A DNA stretch of 59,668 nt from Acidimicrobiales bacterium (lineage in GTDB: Bacteria > Actinomycetota > Acidimicrobiia > Acidimicrobiales > AC-14): assembly GCA_025463925.1 (NCBI GenBank), contig JAODBK010000064.1, positions 1 through 59,668 of the forward strand, read 5' to 3'. Position numbers and translations under genes: made by a program. Below, piece after piece: positions 37,663 through 44,526 of this stretch (position 1 is its first letter; the number at the start of each line of letters is the position of its first letter). The notes below the pieces were generated by a model that worked only from the letters and a program-made list of their open reading frames with translations, had not been told where the DNA came from and searched no databases.

Positions 37663-37684
37663 CACCATTGTAATTACACCGGTG
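37663..37684. promoter_or_regulatory. Palindromic operator candidate upstream of whiB
   Basis: The perfect 10-bp palindrome TGTAATTACA (37669-37678) is flanked 2 bp away on each side by CACC and GGTG, giving 18 of 22 symmetric positions. It is strikingly AT-rich for this genome and contains a -10-like TGTAAT (37669-37674). It lies in the 101-bp gap between the divergent macro-domain and whiB genes, 31 nt before the whiB ATG. Confidence 0.5.
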
Positions 37685-37714
37685 CCACGAGCCGGCCAGA
37701 AGGGGGCTTTCCCG

Positions 37715-38002
37715 ATGGACCGTGTGATCAACATCAACCCCGGACACGACGGCGAGCGCAGCTGGCAGGACCAGGCCAACTGCATGGGTGTCGACCCCGA
37801 CCTGTTCTTTCCCGAGCGCGGCGCGTCGACGCGCGAGGCCAAGGAGGTCTGCCGCGGTTGTGTCGTCCGTGCCGACTGCCTCGAGTACGCGCTGACGAAT
37901 GGCGAGAAGTTCGGCATCTGGGGCGGCATGAGCGAGCGGGAGCGCCGCCGCATCCGGCGCCAGCGGGCGTTGGCCCGGCGGACGGGCGTGGCGTCGGCCT
38001 GA
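37715..38002 (+). CDS. WhiB-family transcriptional regulator (1)
   Basis: 95 aa. The four cluster cysteines are C23, C46, C49 and C55 (C...CxxCxxxxxC), followed by the GIWGG turn (67-71) and a basic tail SERERRRIRRQRALARR that binds the AT hook/minor groove. These [4Fe-4S] proteins act with the principal sigma factor and sense redox or NO. The start ATG 37715 has AGAAGGGGG about 8 nt upstream; the longer frame from 37625 would run through the operator-like palindrome and is rejected. The subclass (WhiB2/WhmD-like?) is uncertain. Confidence 0.92.
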   Translation: MDRVININPGHDGERSWQDQANCMGVDPDLFFPERGASTREAKEVCRGCVVRADCLEYALTNGEKFGIWGGMSERERRRIRRQRALARRTGVASA

Positions 38003-38010
38003 ACCTGCGG

Positions 38011-38829
38011 TCAATGCGATCTTCCCCCATCGAGGCCCGCCTCTCGCAGGCGGGCCTCGATCGTTCGTGACGGCGCCAGGTCGAGCTCGGCCCACCGATC
38101 GGGCGGGATGGCGCGCAGCACGGCTTCGGGCACGAGCCCAACCAACTCCGCCCCCGCGACCGTGGCGAGCCTGGCCACAGCGTCGTACGCGTCGGCAGGC
38201 CCACACCGGCTTGGATCGGTGAGGTTCATCGACACTTGCGCCCGCCCACCGACGTCGAGCCCGAGGGCGCGCACGCCGCGTTGCGGATCGCGCACCGCGG
38301 TCGCGACGGCGCGTGCCTCGTCGGGTGACGCGTCGAGCCACACGTTGTAGGCCACCAGCACCGGGCGCGAGCCGACCGCGCAGCCACCGGCGGTCGGGTG
38401 CGGCGCCGCCGGCCCGGCGTCGGGAGCCAGCGTGGTGAACGCGCCCCGCCGGACGGCCGGAAGGGTGCGCTCCGGCCCGTAGAGGAAGCACGGCAAGGCG
38501 AGCTCGCGGCCGGCCCACGTCGCGAAGTCGTCGCGCGCCGCGAGCGCGTCGGCCATCGGCGCGTCGGCGAGGGGGACGAACGGCACGACGTCGAGGGCAC
38601 CGATGCGCGGATGCGCGCCGGCGTGGTCGCGGAGGTCGACGCGCGCCACCACGACGCGCGCCACCGCGCGCACGGCCGCCTCCACGTCGGGACCGCCGAT
38701 GGTGACGACCGACCGGTGATGGAAGTGGTCGGTGTGCCGGTCGAGGAACGATCGTCCGGCGGCGGCGTCGAGCGCGGCGAGCACGCCGGCGTCGCGCCCT
38801 TCGCTCACATTGACGACGCACGCCAGCAC
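38011..38829 (-). CDS. Glutamate formimidoyltransferase-like protein
   Basis: 272 aa matching the N-terminal formiminotransferase part of FTCD: CVVNVSEGRDAGVLAAL, DRHTDHFHHRSVVTIGG (catalytic histidine region), and GAHPRIGALDVVPFVPL. The enzyme moves a formimino group from formiminoglutamate to THF at the end of histidine degradation. No hut gene or cyclodeaminase is nearby, so an independent one-carbon role is possible. The start is GTG 38829. The last dozen codons are encoded inside a strong hairpin (38029-38061) that probably ends transcription. Confidence 0.85.
   Translation of the reverse strand: MLACVVNVSEGRDAGVLAALDAAAGRSFLDRHTDHFHHRSVVTIGGPDVEAAVRAVARVVVARVDLRDHAGAHPRIGALDVVPFVPLADAPMADALAARDDFATWAGRELALPCFLYGPERTLPAVRRGAFTTLAPDAGPAAPHPTAGGCAVGSRPVLVAYNVWLDASPDEARAVATAVRDPQRGVRALGLDVGGRAQVSMNLTDPSRCGPADAYDAVARLATVAGAELVGLVPEAVLRAIPPDRWAELDLAPSRTIEARLREAGLDGGRSH
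38029..38061. terminator. 14-bp hairpin between convergent whiB and formimidoyltransferase genes
   Basis: A perfect 14-bp stem (left arm ATCGAGGCCCGCCT, 38029-38042) with 5-nt loop CTCGC. It lies 27 nt after the whiB stop and inside the 3' end of the minus-strand gene, encoding its EARLREAG segment. No U-tract on either side; probably a bidirectional terminator. Confidence 0.6.
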
Positions 38830-38834
38830 GCCCG

Positions 38835-38840
38835 TACGCT
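38835..38840 (+). promoter_or_regulatory. -10 element TACGCT before the LLM oxidoreductase
   Basis: TACGCT ends 9 nt before the ATG at 38850 in the 20-bp divergent gap. Confidence 0.4.
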
Positions 38841-38849
38841 CCCATAGGA

Positions 38850-39833
38850 ATGGAGATCGGCCTCGCCCTCCCGTATGCCGACTACTCCGTGCCGGGCGAT
38901 CGCCCGTTGCGGTGGTCGACGATCGCGGGCACGGCGCGGCGCGCCGAGGCGCTCGGATTCGCGTCGGTCTGGCTGGCCGACCACCTGTTCGGCCGGCTCG
39001 ACCGGTACGGGGGGCCGGCCGACGACTGGGCGACGTACGACCCGATCGTGGCGTTGTCGGGCATCGCGCGTGTCACGAACCGGGTGCGGCTGGGCACGCT
39101 CGTCCTGTGCGCCCAGTTCCGCCCGCCCGCGCTGTTGGCCAAAGTGGCGGCCGGCCTCGACGTCCTGTCGCACGGCCGCGTCGTGCTCGGGTTGGGTGCC
39201 GGTTGGTTCCAAGCCGAGTTCGAGGCTGCCGGCATCCCGTTCGAGCGGGCCGGGGTGCGGCTGCGGCAGTTGGCCGACACCCTCGACGAGGTGCGGGCCG
39301 TGCTCGATGGCTCGGCCGCGGTGCCGTTGTTGCCGGGCCCGGTGCAACGACCGGCGCCACCGCTGTGGGTGGGTGGCCGCGGTGACCGTCTCCTCGGCGT
39401 GGTCGCGGCCCACGCCGACGGGTGGAACACCGTCTGGACAATGACACCGGACGAGTACCGCGGTCGGCTCGACGTGCTGGCGCGCGCGTGCGACAAGGTG
39501 GGTCGCGATCCGGCCACCGTCACGCGGTCGTTGGGCCTGCACGCGCTGGCCGGCGAGAACGAGGCGGACCTCGCGGCGCGCTTCGATCGCCTGCGGGCGT
39601 CGGCCCCGGCCGGGGTGCTGGACGGTGTCGGGCTGGCCGAGTGGCGGCGCGGTCGGCTCGTCGGAACGTTCGAACAGATCGCCGAGCAACTGGCGGCGTG
39701 GCGCGACCTCGGCGTGGCCCACCTGATCCTCAACGACGGTTCGGTGCCCTTCTCGATCACGGCTCCGGACGATCTCGACGCGCTCGCCGCCGCCAGTGGC
39801 TTGGAACCGTCGAGCCACCCTCCGTCGTTCTGA
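38850..39833 (+). CDS. LLM-class F420-dependent oxidoreductase-like protein
   Basis: 327 aa TIM-barrel oxidoreductase of the luciferase-like family: RRAEALGFASVWLADHLF, RVRLGTLVLCAQFRPPALLAKVAAGLDVLS, GRVVLGLGAGWFQAEFEAAGIPF and PPLWVGGRGDRLLGVVAAHADGWNT. In actinobacteria such proteins mostly use F420 rather than FMN; the electron partner is inferred. The substrate is unknown. The stop overlaps the sigma-factor start (TGATG), so translation is coupled to the sigma gene, and a candidate sigma promoter lies inside its last 30 bp. Confidence 0.85.
   Translation: MEIGLALPYADYSVPGDRPLRWSTIAGTARRAEALGFASVWLADHLFGRLDRYGGPADDWATYDPIVALSGIARVTNRVRLGTLVLCAQFRPPALLAKVAAGLDVLSHGRVVLGLGAGWFQAEFEAAGIPFERAGVRLRQLADTLDEVRAVLDGSAAVPLLPGPVQRPAPPLWVGGRGDRLLGVVAAHADGWNTVWTMTPDEYRGRLDVLARACDKVGRDPATVTRSLGLHALAGENEADLAARFDRLRASAPAGVLDGVGLAEWRRGRLVGTFEQIAEQLAAWRDLGVAHLILNDGSVPFSITAPDDLDALAAASGLEPSSHPPSF
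39803..39829 (+). promoter_or_regulatory. Candidate ECF-sigma promoter GGAAC-N18-CGTT
   Basis: GGAAC (39803-39807) and CGTT (39826-39829), spaced 18 nt, lie in the 3' end of the LLM gene just before the sigma ATG (39833). The match to the ECF consensus is good, but the spacing is 1 nt longer than at the whiB promoter and the -10 is very close to the start codon. Would give autoregulation. Confidence 0.35.
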
Positions 39834-40336
39834 TGGCGGACGGTCGCGTCCCCACGTGGGAGGAGGTCGCGCGCGAGCACGGGCGCTTCCTCTACACCGT
39901 GGCCTTCCGCCTGACAGGGAACGAGGACGACGCACAAGACCTCGTGCAGGAGGTGCTGCTCCGGGTGCGCCGGGGGCTGGTCACCTACCAGCCGGGTTCG
40001 ATGGAGGGGTGGTTGAGCCGCATCACGACGAACGCGTTCCTCGACGAGGTCCGGCGACGGCGTCGCCGGCCGGTCGTCGCGCTGCCGGCCGATCCCGATC
40101 AGGTCGTCCCGCCGTCGCCGTCGGCCGACGTCGCGCTGGCGGCATCGGCGCTGCCCGAGAACGTGCAGGCGGCGTTGGCGGATCTGCCGGACGAGTACCG
40201 GGCCGCGGTCGTGCTGTGTGACGTCGTCGGCCTGTCGTACGAGGAGATCGCGACGGCGTTGTCGGTGCCGACCGGCACCGTGCGCAGCCGGATCCATCGC
40301 GGCCGGGCGCTGTTGCGCAAGGTGTTGTCGCCGTGA
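39833..40336 (+). CDS. ECF-family RNA polymerase sigma factor
   Basis: 167 aa with sigma-70 region 2 (about 10-80, HGRFLYTVAFRLTGNEDDAQDLVQEVLLRVRRG, SMEGWLSRITTNAFLDEVRRR) and region 4 (about 110-163, LPDEYRAAVVLCDVVGLSYEEIATALSVPTGTVRSRIHRGRALL); regions 1 and 3 are absent. It resembles the SigE/RpoE-like groups. The next two genes encode a zinc-finger anti-sigma factor and an RseB-like protein, with GTGA overlaps, which fits an envelope-stress switch. Starts at ATG overlapping the LLM stop. Confidence 0.93.
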   Translation: MADGRVPTWEEVAREHGRFLYTVAFRLTGNEDDAQDLVQEVLLRVRRGLVTYQPGSMEGWLSRITTNAFLDEVRRRRRRPVVALPADPDQVVPPSPSADVALAASALPENVQAALADLPDEYRAAVVLCDVVGLSYEEIATALSVPTGTVRSRIHRGRALLRKVLSP

Positions 40337-40770
40337 GTGAGCACCTCGACGATCGGTTGTCCGCCTTGCTCGACGGGCGGCTCGACGCGGCCGACGAAGC
40401 CGCGGCGCGGGCCCACGTCGCCGAGTGCCCGGCGTGTGCCGCCGAGCTGCACGCGGTCGCGGCGACCCGCTCGTGGTTGCGAGCGCTGCCGGCGGTCGAT
40501 CCGCCGACCGGCTTCTACGAGCACATGCTCGGGCGGGGACGGCACCGCATGCCCGTGGGCCTCGGCGTCCTCGCCGCCGGCGCCGCGGCCGCGATCGCGC
40601 TGGCGTCGATGTCCGCTCCGGCGCGCCGGGTGAAGCCGACGATCAACCCGCTCGTCGAGGACCACGTCGTCAGCGCGTCGTTGGTCGATGATCCGGTCGC
40701 ACAGCTCTCGCCGATCGTCGTGCCGACCACCGTGTTCGTGTCGACGTCCACGACGGTGCCACCGCCGTGA
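40333..40770 (+). CDS. Zinc-finger (zf-HC2) anti-sigma factor, membrane-anchored
   Basis: 145 aa. The cytoplasmic anti-sigma domain shows the HxxxCxxC motif (H28, C32, C35 in HVAECPACAAEL) in a region that starts DDRLSALLDGRLDAADE. One membrane helix follows (about 75-93, PVGLGVLAAGAAAAIALAS). The extracytoplasmic tail is Thr/Val/Pro-rich and could be a protease or RseB-contact site. It would hold the sigma factor from the upstream gene inactive at the membrane. GTG start overlaps the sigma stop; its own stop overlaps the next gene. Confidence 0.88.
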   Translation: MSEHLDDRLSALLDGRLDAADEAAARAHVAECPACAAELHAVAATRSWLRALPAVDPPTGFYEHMLGRGRHRMPVGLGVLAAGAAAAIALASMSAPARRVKPTINPLVEDHVVSASLVDDPVAQLSPIVVPTTVFVSTSTTVPPP

Positions 40771-41753
40771 GGTTGATCGCCGTCGCGCTCCTCGCTGCGG
40801 CCGCGGTCGGCGGCACCACCGCGGCGCCGGCCTCCGCAGCTCTGTCCGGTGACAGCCCCATCGACCAGGCGCGTCGGGCGTCGCAGACCATGACGTTCAC
40901 GGGCGTCGTCGTCGTGCACTGGCGCGACGAGTCGGGTGTGCACGACACGCGCGTTTCCGTGGAGGGCGCGGGCGGAACGCTCGTCGTCACCGGTGGCAAT
41001 GCCCTCATGGCGCAGGACACGGTGCGACTTCTGCGGCACACCGGTTCCACGTGGGAGTTGCTGTGGCCGTCGGCGTTCGGCCCCAGTGCCCGGCCCGACC
41101 CCGGTCGCAAGTATCAGCTCTCGACGATGCCCGGTGGGCTCGTCGCCGGCCGGCCGACCACCCTCGTCGAGGTGCGCCGCAATGGCGTGGTGCGCGAGCG
41201 GCTCTCCCTCGACGTTGCCACCAACCTCATGGTGCGCCGCGATCAGCTCGACGAGACCGGGAGCGTCGTGCGCGGCGTCGAGTTCGTCGAGCTCGCTCCT
41301 GGTGCACCGCGGCCACGGGCCACGATCCCGGCTCCGACCGCGAAGCGGACGACGTCGCGCGCCAAGGCGAGCGCGGTCGCGGGCGCGGCGCCCGCGTCGC
41401 TGCTCGACGGCTACCGCCGCATCGGTGTGTACACCCACGGCCGGGTGGTGCAATTGCTCTACAGCGACGGCCTGTACCAGCTGTCGGTGTTCGAGGAGCC
41501 GGGACGCCTCGACCCGACGCGCGTCCCGGCCGGCGGCCGGCCGACGACGCTGGCCGGCGTGGGCGGGTGGCAGTACTCGTGGGCCGGTGGCGAGGTGCTG
41601 CTCTGGCAGGCCGGGCGGTCCGTCTACACCCTGGTCGGCGACGCGCCCACGGCCGAGCTGGCCGAAGTCGCCGGCTCGATGCCGTCGACCCGGAAGGCGT
41701 CATTGGCCCACCGGCTTCGATCCGCCTGCCGGGCGCTCCTCAACGGCTTCTGA
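40767..41753 (+). CDS. RseB/MucB-like periplasmic regulator
   Basis: 328 aa with a signal peptide (about 1-24, MRLIAVALLAAAAVGG then APASA). The N-terminal domain (about 30-190) resembles the LolA/RseB fold: RASQTMTFTGVVVVHWRD, DTVRLLRHTG, VRRNGVVRERLSLDVATNLMVRRDQLD. A smaller C-terminal domain (about 225-320) carries LLDGYRRIGVYTHGRVVQLLYSDGLYQLSVFEE. In Gram-negative bacteria RseB shields the anti-sigma factor from proteolysis until envelope damage; a similar job is inferred from the coupled operon. It ends a sigma/anti-sigma/RseB trio with 4-nt overlaps at both joints. Confidence 0.78.
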   Translation: MRLIAVALLAAAAVGGTTAAPASAALSGDSPIDQARRASQTMTFTGVVVVHWRDESGVHDTRVSVEGAGGTLVVTGGNALMAQDTVRLLRHTGSTWELLWPSAFGPSARPDPGRKYQLSTMPGGLVAGRPTTLVEVRRNGVVRERLSLDVATNLMVRRDQLDETGSVVRGVEFVELAPGAPRPRATIPAPTAKRTTSRAKASAVAGAAPASLLDGYRRIGVYTHGRVVQLLYSDGLYQLSVFEEPGRLDPTRVPAGGRPTTLAGVGGWQYSWAGGEVLLWQAGRSVYTLVGDAPTAELAEVAGSMPSTRKASLAHRLRSACRALLNGF

Positions 41754-41765
41754 GCGCCCCCGACG

Positions 41766-42008
41766 TCAGTGGGACGACGCCGCCGCCAGGCGGCGCTGGC
41801 GGGCGATGCGGCGGCGCTCCCGCTCGGACGCTCCGCCCCACACCCCGTGGTCGACCCCGTTCCGCAGGGCGTACTCCAGGCAGGGCTCCCGCACCGGGCA
41901 GTCGGCGCAGATGCGGCGGGCGACTTCCACGCCGACACCATCGCTCGGGAAGAAGACCGACGGGGGACAGCTCCGGCACAAGCCATCGGCCATCCAGTCG
42001 GTGTCCAT
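41766..42008 (-). CDS. WhiB-family transcriptional regulator (2)
   Basis: 80 aa with cluster cysteines C11, C34, C37 and C43 plus an extra C14, the turn GVWGG (55-59) and a basic tail SERERRRIARQRRLAAA. ATG 42008 has GAGGAGG upstream; the longer frame to 42308 runs antisense through another gene and is rejected. It converges on the RseB-like gene of the sigma operon 12 bp away, and its own promoter region contains an ECF-type GGAAC/CGTT pair, so it is a likely target of that sigma factor. Confidence 0.9.
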   Translation of the reverse strand: MDTDWMADGLCRSCPPSVFFPSDGVGVEVARRICADCPVREPCLEYALRNGVDHGVWGGASERERRRIARQRRLAAASSH

Positions 42009-42037
42009 GTCGCCTCCTCGCGCAGCCATACCCATCC

Positions 42038-42063
42038 AACGGGCGAGGCCGATGTTGGGTTCC
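42038..42063 (-). promoter_or_regulatory. ECF-sigma-type promoter GGAAC-N17-CGTT before whiB (2)
   Basis: On the minus strand, GGAAC (42063-42059), 17 nt, then CGTT (42041-42038), leading to a leader of about 25 nt with GAGGAGG before ATG 42008. This fits the GGAAC/CGTT consensus of SigE/SigH-type ECF factors. Confidence 0.5.
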
Positions 42064-42118
42064 ACCTCGCAGTACGTCACATCCGACGCCGCCGGATCGT
42101 GTTCGGTTCCCTGGCAAC

Positions 42119-42124
42119 TACCAT
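42119..42124 (+). promoter_or_regulatory. -10 element TACCAT before the gene at 42132
   Basis: TACCAT ends 7 nt before the ATG; the expected transcription start coincides with the start codon. Confidence 0.45.
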
Positions 42125-42131
42125 CGATCCG

Positions 42132-42425
42132 ATGTCCACGTCGCCCGAGGAGCTCGAAGCCCCCCAGCCGCCACGCGGCCACGTCCGCGTGGTCTACCTG
42201 GGCCCGGTCGCCCCGCACTGGGACGTCCACTCGGAGTTCGGGGAGCGGGCGGTGATCGAGGAGTTCCGCCAGCGGGCGCTGGCCCGGCTCCTGCTGCTGC
42301 CGCCCCACGACCCCCAGTTCCGGCGCAATCGGGAGCGGGTGGTCCGCGACGCCGAGCGGGAGAACCTCATCCTCGAGTGGGACCTGGGTGTGCCGGACGA
42401 GGAGCTGGAGGAGACGCCGGCCTGA
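42132..42425 (+). CDS. Conserved hypothetical protein, 97 aa
   Basis: Not recognised. Contains GHVRVVYLGPVAPHWDVHSEFG followed by a helical, Arg-rich segment (RQRALARLLLLPPHDPQFRRNRERVVRDAERE) and an acidic C-terminus. No membrane segment or cysteines. It has its own leaderless-type promoter and ends 22 nt before the PHO box of the pst operon, so it is probably transcribed separately from pst. Confidence 0.6.
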   Translation: MSTSPEELEAPQPPRGHVRVVYLGPVAPHWDVHSEFGERAVIEEFRQRALARLLLLPPHDPQFRRNRERVVRDAERENLILEWDLGVPDEELEETPA

Positions 42426-42447
42426 CCGTGCGGGGCTTTCGGCCGCC

Positions 42448-42480
42448 GTTCATCCGGTGTTCACCGGGCGTCCACGCGAT
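42448..42480 (+). promoter_or_regulatory. PHO box: three 11-bp direct repeat units upstream of pstC
   Basis: GTTCATCCGGT (42448-42458), GTTCACCGGGC (42459-42469) and GTCCACGCGAT (42470-42480) are exact head-to-tail 11-mers starting GTTCAY or its variant. This matches the actinobacterial PhoP direct-repeat unit (GTTCAC-like every 11 bp). The third unit covers the -35 region relative to the TACGGT element at 42497, the usual place for an activator. Confidence 0.7.
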
Positions 42481-42496
42481 CGTCGCCTGGACTTCG

Positions 42497-42502
42497 TACG
42501 GT
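42497..42502 (+). promoter_or_regulatory. -10 element TACGGT of the pst operon
   Basis: TACGGT ends 8 nt before the pstC GTG at 42511, 16 nt after the last PHO-box unit. It fixes the pstC start within a long open frame that begins at 42388. Confidence 0.5.
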
Positions 42503-42510
42503 GGCGGACG

Positions 42511-43488
42511 GTGCAGACGCTCGACGTCCACGTAGCCGACGAGGCGCCGCCTGCCCCGCCGATCGAGCGCCTCGGTGACCGGCTCTTCCGCTGGATCACC
42601 ACCGGGGTCGGGCTCGCGGTCACGATCCTGCTGCTCGTCGTCTCGGTCTTCCTGCTGGTCAAGGCGGGCCCGGCGCTGAGCAAGGCCGGCGTCCACTTCT
42701 TCACCGAGAAGCAGTGGTTCCCCGATCTCGAGCCGGCGAAGTTCGGCGTGGCCGCGCTGGTGTTCGGCACCGTGCTGTCGAGCGTGATCGCCCTGGTCAT
42801 CGCGGTGCCGGTCGCCGTCGGGTCGGCGCTCTACGTCTCGGAGTACGCCGGGCCGGCCGCCGGCCGGATCGTCGGCTGGCTCATCGAGCTCCTGGCCGCG
42901 GTGCCGAGCGTGGTGTTCGGTCTGTGGGGCGTGCTCTTCCTCCAGCCGCGCATGATCCCGATGCAGCGCTGGCTCGCCCATCACCTCGGGTTCATCCCGC
43001 TCTTCAAGAACCCGGACAACCAGTTCGGCGGGTCGATGCTGCTCGCCGGTGTGGTCCTGGCGCTGATGGTGCTCCCGATCGTCGCCGCGGTCACGCGCGA
43101 GGTCTTCGCCCAGGTGCCCAACGAGCTGCGCGAGGCGGCCTACGGGCTCGGTGCCACCCGATGGGAGATGATCCGCACCGTCGTGTTCCCGTTCGGACGC
43201 AACGGGATGATCGGCGCGATCGTGCTGGGTCTCGGCCGCGCCCTCGGCGAGACGATCGCGATCGCGCTGGTGCTGGCCGCGACCTACGACGTGAGCTTCC
43301 GCATCACCCGGCCCGGCGGCAACACCATTGCGGCCAACATCGCCACGAAGTTCGGCGAGGCCGGATCGATCGGGCGGTCGGCGCTCGTGGCCAGCGGCCT
43401 GCTGCTGTTCGCGATCACGCTGGTCGTGACGATCGTCGCCCGCGGCGTCGTCACCCGGCAGGCCCGGTTCGCCGAGGGGCGGCCGTGA
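42511..43488 (+). CDS. pstC: Phosphate ABC transporter permease
   Basis: 325 aa, about six membrane helices. The loop ELREAAYGLGATRWEMIRTVVFPFGRNGMIGAIVLGLGRALGETIAIALV is the EAA motif plus the family end signature, and AAVPSVVFGLWGVLFL is the typical PstC helix. It forms the inner-membrane channel with PstA. Start GTG 42511; the stop overlaps pstA (GTGA). The phosphate-binding PstS that should precede it is missing here. Confidence 0.95.
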   Translation: MQTLDVHVADEAPPAPPIERLGDRLFRWITTGVGLAVTILLLVVSVFLLVKAGPALSKAGVHFFTEKQWFPDLEPAKFGVAALVFGTVLSSVIALVIAVPVAVGSALYVSEYAGPAAGRIVGWLIELLAAVPSVVFGLWGVLFLQPRMIPMQRWLAHHLGFIPLFKNPDNQFGGSMLLAGVVLALMVLPIVAAVTREVFAQVPNELREAAYGLGATRWEMIRTVVFPFGRNGMIGAIVLGLGRALGETIAIALVLAATYDVSFRITRPGGNTIAANIATKFGEAGSIGRSALVASGLLLFAITLVVTIVARGVVTRQARFAEGRP

Positions 43489-44510
43489 CCGACCTCCTCA
43501 CCCACGGTCGGCTGCAGCGGTGGCAGGCGGCGGTGTCGGCGGGCGCTGGTGTCGCAGTGGCCGCCGGGTTGTTCGCCATCACGCCGATGCAAGGGCGGGC
43601 CGACTTCGTCGTCGTCGGCTACGCGTGCGCGGTCGCCGGGTACCTCGTCACCGCCGCCCGTATCGAAGGTCGCCGCCAAGCGGTCGACCGGTTCTTCCAC
43701 GCGCTCATCGTCACCGCCGTTGCCACGTGCCTGCTCGCGCTCGGCGCGGTGCTCGTGTACACGGCAGTCCGGGGTGCCGACGCCCTCAAGCCGTCGTTCT
43801 TCAGCAACACGATGGACGGTGTCGGTGTACGCGACACGACGGGCGGCGCGTACCACGCCATCGTCGGCACGATCGAGCAGGTGCTGCTCGCATCGTTGCT
43901 CGCAGTGCCGGCCGGGCTGCTCGTGGCGATCTACTCCGTGGAGTACGGACGCGGCCGCTTGGCGACGATCCTGCGGACCACGGTCGACGTCATGACCGGC
44001 GTCCCGTCGATCGTGGCCGGCCTCTTCATCTACGCGTTCTGGGTCCTCGGCCTGCACCAGGGGTTCTCGGGGTTCGCGGCCGCGATGGCGCTGGCGCTGC
44101 TCATGCTGCCGATCGTGGTGCGGTCGGCCGAGGAGATGCTCCGGCTCGTGCCGACGACGTTGCGCGAGGCGAGCTACGCCCTCGGCGTCCCGCGGTGGCG
44201 CACGGTGCTCTCCGTCGTCCTGCCCTCGGCGTCGGCCGGCATCACCACCGGTGTCATGCTGGCGGTGGCGAGGGTCACCGGGGAGACCGCGCCCTTGCTG
44301 CTGACGTCGTTCGGGAACAACGTGACCAACACCAACCCGCTCAAGGGGCCGCAGTCGGCCTTGCCGCTGTTCGTGTTCCAACAGGCCGGCTCCGCCTTCG
44401 CGACCGCGGTCACGAGGGCCTGGGCGGGCGCCCTCACCCTCATCGTCGTCGTGCTGGTGTTGACGACCATCGCCCGGCTCTTGACCCGCCGCAATCGACT
44501 CGCCACCTAG
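43485..44510 (+). CDS. pstA: Phosphate ABC transporter permease
   Basis: 341 aa. An unusual N-terminal extension of about 95 residues with two extra hydrophobic segments (about 15-32 and 36-52) precedes the normal PstA permease domain. That domain shows [16 protein letters not shown], the EAA motif [24 protein letters not shown] and the [13 protein letters not shown] end. GTG 43485 overlaps the pstC stop. Partner of PstC; ATP is supplied by PstB. Confidence 0.94.
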   Translation: MTDLLTHGRLQRWQAAVSAGAGVAVAAGLFAITPMQGRADFVVVGYACAVAGYLVTAARIEGRRQAVDRFFHALIVTAVATCLLALGAVLVYTAVRGADALKPSFFSNTMDGVGVRDTTGGAYHAIVGTIEQVLLASLLAVPAGLLVAIYSVEYGRGRLATILRTTVDVMTGVPSIVAGLFIYAFWVLGLHQGFSGFAAAMALALLMLPIVVRSAEEMLRLVPTTLREASYALGVPRWRTVLSVVLPSASAGITTGVMLAVARVTGETAPLLLTSFGNNVTNTNPLKGPQSALPLFVFQQAGSAFATAVTRAWAGALTLIVVVLVLTTIARLLTRRNRLAT

Positions 44511-44526
44511 TGACCCGAGAAAGCCG

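Noticed and set aside
37625-37714. Longer whiB reading frame starting at 37625
   Set aside because: It runs through the palindromic operator region, and the residues do not resemble a WhiB N-terminus.
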